A stretch of 9,839 bases of DNA from Lentisphaeria bacterium (GTDB lineage: Bacteria; Verrucomicrobiota; Lentisphaeria; Victivallales; UBA1829), in contig JAFYBD010000225.1 in assembly GCA_017540385.1 (NCBI GenBank), forward strand, positions 1-9,839. The letters run 5' to 3'. The stretch's first letter is position 1. Every line of letters starts with the position of its first letter. This document shows, in pieces, positions 6,632 to 9,839 of this stretch. The translations under genes were made by a program, and so were the position numbers. The notes beneath the pieces are model-generated. The model saw nothing but the letters and a program-made list of their open reading frames with translations, did not search any database and had not been told where the DNA came from.

Positions 6632-7636
6632 TTATTTCTGGGCTGAAGCCGTGGCGGCCTCCAGCGTGACGGTGGCCTTCGCGGGAAGCACCTCGATGAC
6701 CTTGATCTTGTCGCTGTCGGACCAGCATTTGATGTCGATGGCATACACGCCGGGACGGGTCACGTCGGACAGGTCGAGGAACGGGTGTATCTGGGTCTGG
6801 GAGATGTCGGGCACGCTGTCGACCATGACGGAGACGGACTCCGGCTGGATCTTCGCGATGGAGAGGTTGTTCGCGCCTGCCCTGCCGAAGAGGACTTCGA
6901 CCGGGATGCCGTCGAACGCCCTCGGATCGTTCTTGAAGACCTTCACCTCGACCCGGACCGTGCCGGACAGGATCTCGATATTCTTCTCGTACGGAGGGAT
7001 CAGCTGGACCAGGCGCGTGAAGCTCTTGGTCACGTTCGAAAGAGGTATCTTCTCCGTCTCGATGGCGGAAATGGTCGCGAGGTGCTTTTTCGGGCCCCGT
7101 ATCTGGACCGGCTTTTCGGGCTCCACCACGGTCGCGTGGTAGCCGTCCATGAGCTCGCCGGGGTCGTAAACCGGGCGCACGGGCACGTCCTTCGTGTCGA
7201 CGACGTCGATGTCGAGCGGGAGCATGTCCGGGTTCACGGACTGGATGCTGAGGTTGTCGATCCGGACGTTGGACTTCACCATGTCGGGCTTGATCTCGAC
7301 CGGCAGGTTCTCCTCCACCTGGCGGACCGTCACAGGACATTCCACGTAGAAATCGGTGTTCTTGAGCATGGTCCCCTTCGGCACGTTCACGGTCACGTCC
7401 ACCGAGGTCTCGCGCGGGATCAGCGTCACGCCGGGATCGAGGGAGACGAATTTCACCCCCACGCGCGGCACGGGGACCGTGTCGAACTCGGTCTTCGCTT
7501 TCACGTTCTGATGCGCGTACCACGACAGCAGGATCGTGAAGAAGAGCGCGAAGAGCTTGCGCCAGAAATCGTGCCGGATGATGTGCGGGACCCGGGGCAG
7601 GATCTTCGCCTCCCAGAACCGTGACAGCGCGCTCAT
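6632..7636 (-). CDS. ybbR: YbbR-domain membrane protein, CdaR-type partner of CdaA
   Basis: This 334-residue protein has a short cytoplasmic N-terminus, one membrane anchor at about residues 26-40 (KLFALFFTILLSW) and an extracytoplasmic part built of YbbR-type beta repeats, roughly at 50-145, 146-235 and 240-328. The repeat signature is clearest at VVEPEKPVQIRGPKKHL (170-186), the typical P-xx-V-x-V-x-GPK pattern; related segments are DPGVTLIPRETSVDVTV (67-83) and IQPESVSVMVD (263-273). In Firmicutes the homolog CdaR binds CdaA and modulates c-di-AMP production. That role is inferred here from family and position, since the gene overlaps cdaA by 4 bases (ATGA), implying coupled translation. 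Number and limits of the repeats are estimates. Confidence 0.9.
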   Translation of the reverse strand: MSALSRFWEAKILPRVPHIIRHDFWRKLFALFFTILLSWYAHQNVKAKTEFDTVPVPRVGVKFVSLDPGVTLIPRETSVDVTVNVPKGTMLKNTDFYVECPVTVRQVEENLPVEIKPDMVKSNVRIDNLSIQSVNPDMLPLDIDVVDTKDVPVRPVYDPGELMDGYHATVVEPEKPVQIRGPKKHLATISAIETEKIPLSNVTKSFTRLVQLIPPYEKNIEILSGTVRVEVKVFKNDPRAFDGIPVEVLFGRAGANNLSIAKIQPESVSVMVDSVPDISQTQIHPFLDLSDVTRPGVYAIDIKCWSDSDKIKVIEVLPAKATVTLEAATASAQK

Positions 7637-8484
7637 GCCTCACCGTCCTTTCCGGCGGCGGCGTCCTCCTCCGCGAAATCCTTGAACTCCCCGGTCTTGC
7701 CGATGCGTTTCCACAGCGAATTGTGGTCCAGCAGGATCATGGAGAGCTGGAACCGGAGTTCCTCGGGCTTGAGACCGCGGATGAGGCGGCCCTTCTTCGC
7801 GATGCTGATGAGCCCGGTCTCCTCCGAGACGACCACGGCCACGGCGTCGGTCTCCTGCGAGATCCCGGCTGCGGCGCGGTGACGCGTCCCGAGGCGTTTG
7901 CCGTTCACGAAGAAATCCTCCTCCGCCAGCGGCAGGACGGCGTGGGCCGCCACGATGCGGTTGTTTTTCCCGATGACCACCGCGCAGTCGTGCAGCGGAG
8001 AGTTCGGGTAGAAGATCGACTGGAGCAGCAGCGAGTCCACGCGGGCGTCCAGCGACACCGCCGATCGCGTCGTATCCGTGAGTCCGATGTTGCGTTCGAA
8101 CACGATGATCGCCCCGGTCCGGGTGATGGCGAGTTGGGACGCCGCCTCGACCACCTGGTCGATCGTCTCCTTGCCGGTCCGGTTCGAAACGAAGAGACTG
8201 CCGGCCTGGGCGAACGCCCGCCTAAATTCCGGCTGGAAGATCACGAGGATGGCGGTGCCGAGGCTGGGGATCAGGGCGTCTTTCAACAGGTAGCGCAGCA
8301 CCGTGAGCTTCTCGAAGAAGTTCACGGCCAGCGTCGCGATCAGCAGCAGGGCGATCACGCCGAAGAGCACGTTGGCGCTGCGGGTCCCGCGCAGGAAATA
8401 CAGCACCGAATAGATCATCAGGAAGATGATGATGAAGTCGAACCCCGAAAGCAGGAGGTTGATGATGGTCGCGTGATCTGGCAT
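7633..8484 (-). CDS. cdaA: Diadenylate cyclase CdaA (c-di-AMP synthase)
   Basis: CdaA condenses two ATP into cyclic di-AMP, a second messenger for potassium, osmotic and cell-envelope control. The 283-residue protein has three N-terminal membrane helices (about 15-31, 38-56, 66-84) followed by the cytoplasmic DAC domain (about 90-250). Motifs seen are SIFYPNSPLHDCAVVIG (156-172), GTRHRAAAGIS (199-209) and VSEETG (219-224). The RHR motif is intact, but the usual catalytic D-G-A reads D166-C167-A168 (codons at 7981-7989), an unusual change next to the catalytic aspartate, which is kept. GGAGAA (complement of 8495-8500) lies 10 nt before the ATG. It is first in an operon with ybbR and trhA and lacks the GlmM gene often found downstream in Firmicutes. 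Confidence 0.95.
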   Translation of the reverse strand: MPDHATIINLLLSGFDFIIIFLMIYSVLYFLRGTRSANVLFGVIALLLIATLAVNFFEKLTVLRYLLKDALIPSLGTAILVIFQPEFRRAFAQAGSLFVSNRTGKETIDQVVEAASQLAITRTGAIIVFERNIGLTDTTRSAVSLDARVDSLLLQSIFYPNSPLHDCAVVIGKNNRIVAAHAVLPLAEEDFFVNGKRLGTRHRAAAGISQETDAVAVVVSEETGLISIAKKGRLIRGLKPEELRFQLSMILLDHNSLWKRIGKTGEFKDFAEEDAAAGKDGEA

Positions 8485-8510
8485 ATCGAAGGAATTCTCC
8501 GTAGATTTTG

Positions 8511-8546
8511 AATATAGAAAGATACCCCGAAAAAATGAAAAAACAA
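8511..8546 (-). promoter_or_regulatory. Probable promoter region of cdaA
   Basis: On the minus strand this AT-rich stretch, 27-62 nt before the cdaA start, offers two alternatives: TTGTTT (complement of 8541-8546), 16 nt, TATCTT (8519-8524); or TTCATT (8534-8539), 17 nt, TATATT (8511-8516). It stands out against the GC-rich rest of the 192-nt gap 8485-8676. Neither pair is a close consensus match, so the exact elements are uncertain. Confidence 0.4.
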
Positions 8547-8557
8547 GCCGTTTTCCT

Positions 8558-8600
8558 AAAAAAAGCGCGAAATCGCCCGACGACTCGCCTTCGATGGCGC
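8558..8600 (-). terminator. Possible Rho-independent terminator after the Aas-like gene
   Basis: Read on the minus strand, GCGC (8597-8600) and ATCG (8592-8595) can pair with CGAT (8572-8575) and GCGC (8565-8568) across a small internal loop, and seven T follow directly (A-run 8558-8564). It lies about 80 nt after the stop codon of the Aas-like gene and just before the cdaA promoter region. The stem is interrupted, so this is a moderate call. Nothing else is evident in 8601-8676. Confidence 0.45.
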
Positions 8601-8676
8601 GAAGCGGGCGGTCCCGGCGTCGGAAACCGGGGGAACGGAGCGGGGACGAGGGAAGACGGAACGCCGACAGGATGCG

Positions 8677-9839
8677 TCAGCGGCCGGCGTTCGCAGCGAG
8701 CTCGCGGAGTTTCTTCAGATCCTTCTTGCCGTTGCCGAGGAACGGTATCTTCTCAAGCGGGAAGAAGCTGTCGGGACGCGGCACCCAGAGGTTCGGCAGG
8801 CCGGATTCGCGGAGTTTCGTCCCGGCGTCGGCGGGGTCGAGCCCGCAGCCGTCCTCGTAGAAGACGATCAGCTGTTCGCCGCGCTTCGGGTCGGGCCGCG
8901 CGGTCACGGCGACCTTGCCCTCGATGTCGTAGGCCTCCTCCAGACGGTGTTCAATGAGCTCGTGCGGGATCATTTCGCCGCCGATCTTGCTGAATCGCGC
9001 GAGACGTCCGGTGATGCGGATGTAGCCGTCCCGGTCCATCGAGGCCACGTCGTTGGTGTTGTACCAGCCGTCCGGGGTCATGGCGGCCGCGGTGGCCTCC
9101 GGGTCGTCCAGATAGCCGAGCATGACCGAAGCGGATTTGAGCTGAAGCAGTCCTTCGCGTCCGGCATCAAGAAGCTCGCCGGTGTCCACGTCCACGATCC
9201 GGGCCGCGATCCCGGGCATGGCCACGCCGATGCTGCCCTCCGGCCCGGCTTCGCGCCCGACCGCCAGGAAATCCTTCGGCAGGTTCAGCGACACGATCGG
9301 CGACATCTCGGTGCAGCCGTAGCCCTCGATGATGCTGAGCCCGGTGAGCTCGCGGAACGCGTCGGCGAGGCGTTTCTGGAGTTTCTCGGCTCCGGTCACC
9401 ATCATGCGCAGGGAATCGAAGTCGCCCGGCTTGCAGCAGCGCATGTAGGTGTGCAGGAATGTCGGCGTGGAGATGAGCATCGTGACCTTGTCGTCCCGCA
9501 CAGCCTTGCACACCCCGTTTCCGTCCAGCGGATTCGCGACCAGCGTGACCTTGGTGCCCGTCACGCCGGGGAAACACAGTCCGACCATGAGCCCGAACGC
9601 ATGGAACAGCGGCAGGTTGCCGAGGATGCGCTCCGTGCCGTACAGCCAGTTCAGCTGCCGCCAGAAACTCCAGATATTCGCGGTGATGTTGTGGTGCGAG
9701 AGCAGGATGCCCTTCGGCAGTCCGGTGGAGCCGCTGGAGAAAAGCAGTGCGGCAGGGTGCATCAAATCGGTGCCGTACCTGGGCGAGACGAGGCGGATCA
9801 GTAGCTGGTGCGGGAGCAGGACGATCGCGGCCGCCGTGC
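8677..9839 (-). CDS. AMP-forming acyl-ACP/acyl-CoA synthetase, Aas type, C-terminal part (start outside window)
   Basis: The frame is open to the right edge and ends with TGA at 8677-8679, so 386 complete codons are visible. The protein activates a fatty acid with ATP to an acyl-AMP and passes it to ACP or CoA. Seen in order are the phosphate-binding motif LLFSSGSTGLPKG (bases about 9709-9747), EGYGCTEMSP (the usual YGxTE), GWYNTNDVASMDRDGYIRITGR (hinge region, Asn where Gly of TGD is usual) and, at the C-terminus, GNGKKD with the catalytic lysine. LFHAFGLMVGL, VTGAEKLQ and RFSKIGGEMI match E. coli Aas (2-acyl-glycerophosphoethanolamine acyltransferase/acyl-ACP synthetase) better than ordinary FadD proteins. 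Whether a PlsC acyltransferase or transporter domain precedes it cannot be seen. The TTG at 9765 and ATG at 9762 are internal. Confidence 0.88.
   Translation of the reverse strand, partial: TAAAIVLLPHQLLIRLVSPRYGTDLMHPAALLFSSGSTGLPKGILLSHHNITANIWSFWRQLNWLYGTERILGNLPLFHAFGLMVGLCFPGVTGTKVTLVANPLDGNGVCKAVRDDKVTMLISTPTFLHTYMRCCKPGDFDSLRMMVTGAEKLQKRLADAFRELTGLSIIEGYGCTEMSPIVSLNLPKDFLAVGREAGPEGSIGVAMPGIAARIVDVDTGELLDAGREGLLQLKSASVMLGYLDDPEATAAAMTPDGWYNTNDVASMDRDGYIRITGRLARFSKIGGEMIPHELIEHRLEEAYDIEGKVAVTARPDPKRGEQLIVFYEDGCGLDPADAGTKLRESGLPNLWVPRPDSFFPLEKIPFLGNGKKDLKKLRELAANAGR

Noticed and set aside
6501..7643. Long frames overlapping ybbR in other frames on both strands
   Set aside because: Only the 6632-7636 frame has a membrane anchor and YbbR repeats; the others are low-complexity shadows.
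8508..8957. 149-codon plus-strand frame crossing the cdaA upstream gap
   Set aside because: It is Arg/Gly/Ser-rich, overlaps the end of the Aas-like gene, covers the promoter and terminator signals, and shows no recognisable domain.

Overview
The window is a GC-rich bacterial chromosome segment cut by one small AT-rich island. Two 60-base stretches counted by hand give 45/60 G+C inside ppk (2101-2160) and 23/60 inside the island (4201-4260). The core genes (argG, ppk1, mazG, the cdaA-ybbR pair, trhA, an Aas-like ligase) are widespread and do not fix the taxon. The composition and the Aas-like ligase would fit a Gram-negative-type or PVC-group (Lentisphaerota/Verrucomicrobiota-like) bacterium, but that is a weak inference.

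Layout. The plus strand of 1-3868 looks like one operon: the 3' part of argG (arginine synthesis), ppk1 (polyphosphate kinase) and mazG (nucleotide pyrophosphohydrolase), with gaps of 39 and 4 nt. From about 3862 to 5830 lies a compact type II restriction-modification unit with its own promoter. It encodes an EcoRV-like endonuclease whose stop codon overlaps the start (ATGA) of an EcoRV/Dam-type adenine methyltransferase. Right after it, at 5831-5857, the last eight codons and a stop codon of mazG appear a second time, so the island sits at the mazG stop codon between imperfect direct repeats. A bidirectional terminator (5882-5927) separates the plus-strand genes from the convergent minus-strand genes.

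The minus strand of 5941-8484 is a second operon, read right to left: cdaA (c-di-AMP synthase), ybbR/cdaR (its usual membrane partner, ATGA overlap) and trhA (hemolysin-III family membrane protein). The minus strand of 8677-9839 carries the C-terminal part of an AMP-forming acyl-ACP/acyl-CoA synthetase of the Aas type that runs off the right edge. The 192-nt gap 8485-8676 holds a probable terminator for that gene and a probable cdaA promoter.

The most informative observations are: (a) an EcoRV relative that keeps both catalytic and base-contacting loop residues, predicting GATATC; (b) its clean insertion with duplication of the mazG end; (c) a strong ribosome site for the methylase against none visible for the nuclease, with no controller gene; and (d) a cysteine in place of the glycine of the DGA motif of CdaA. 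I found no RNA gene, CRISPR array, transposase or integrase, and no wholly unknown system.
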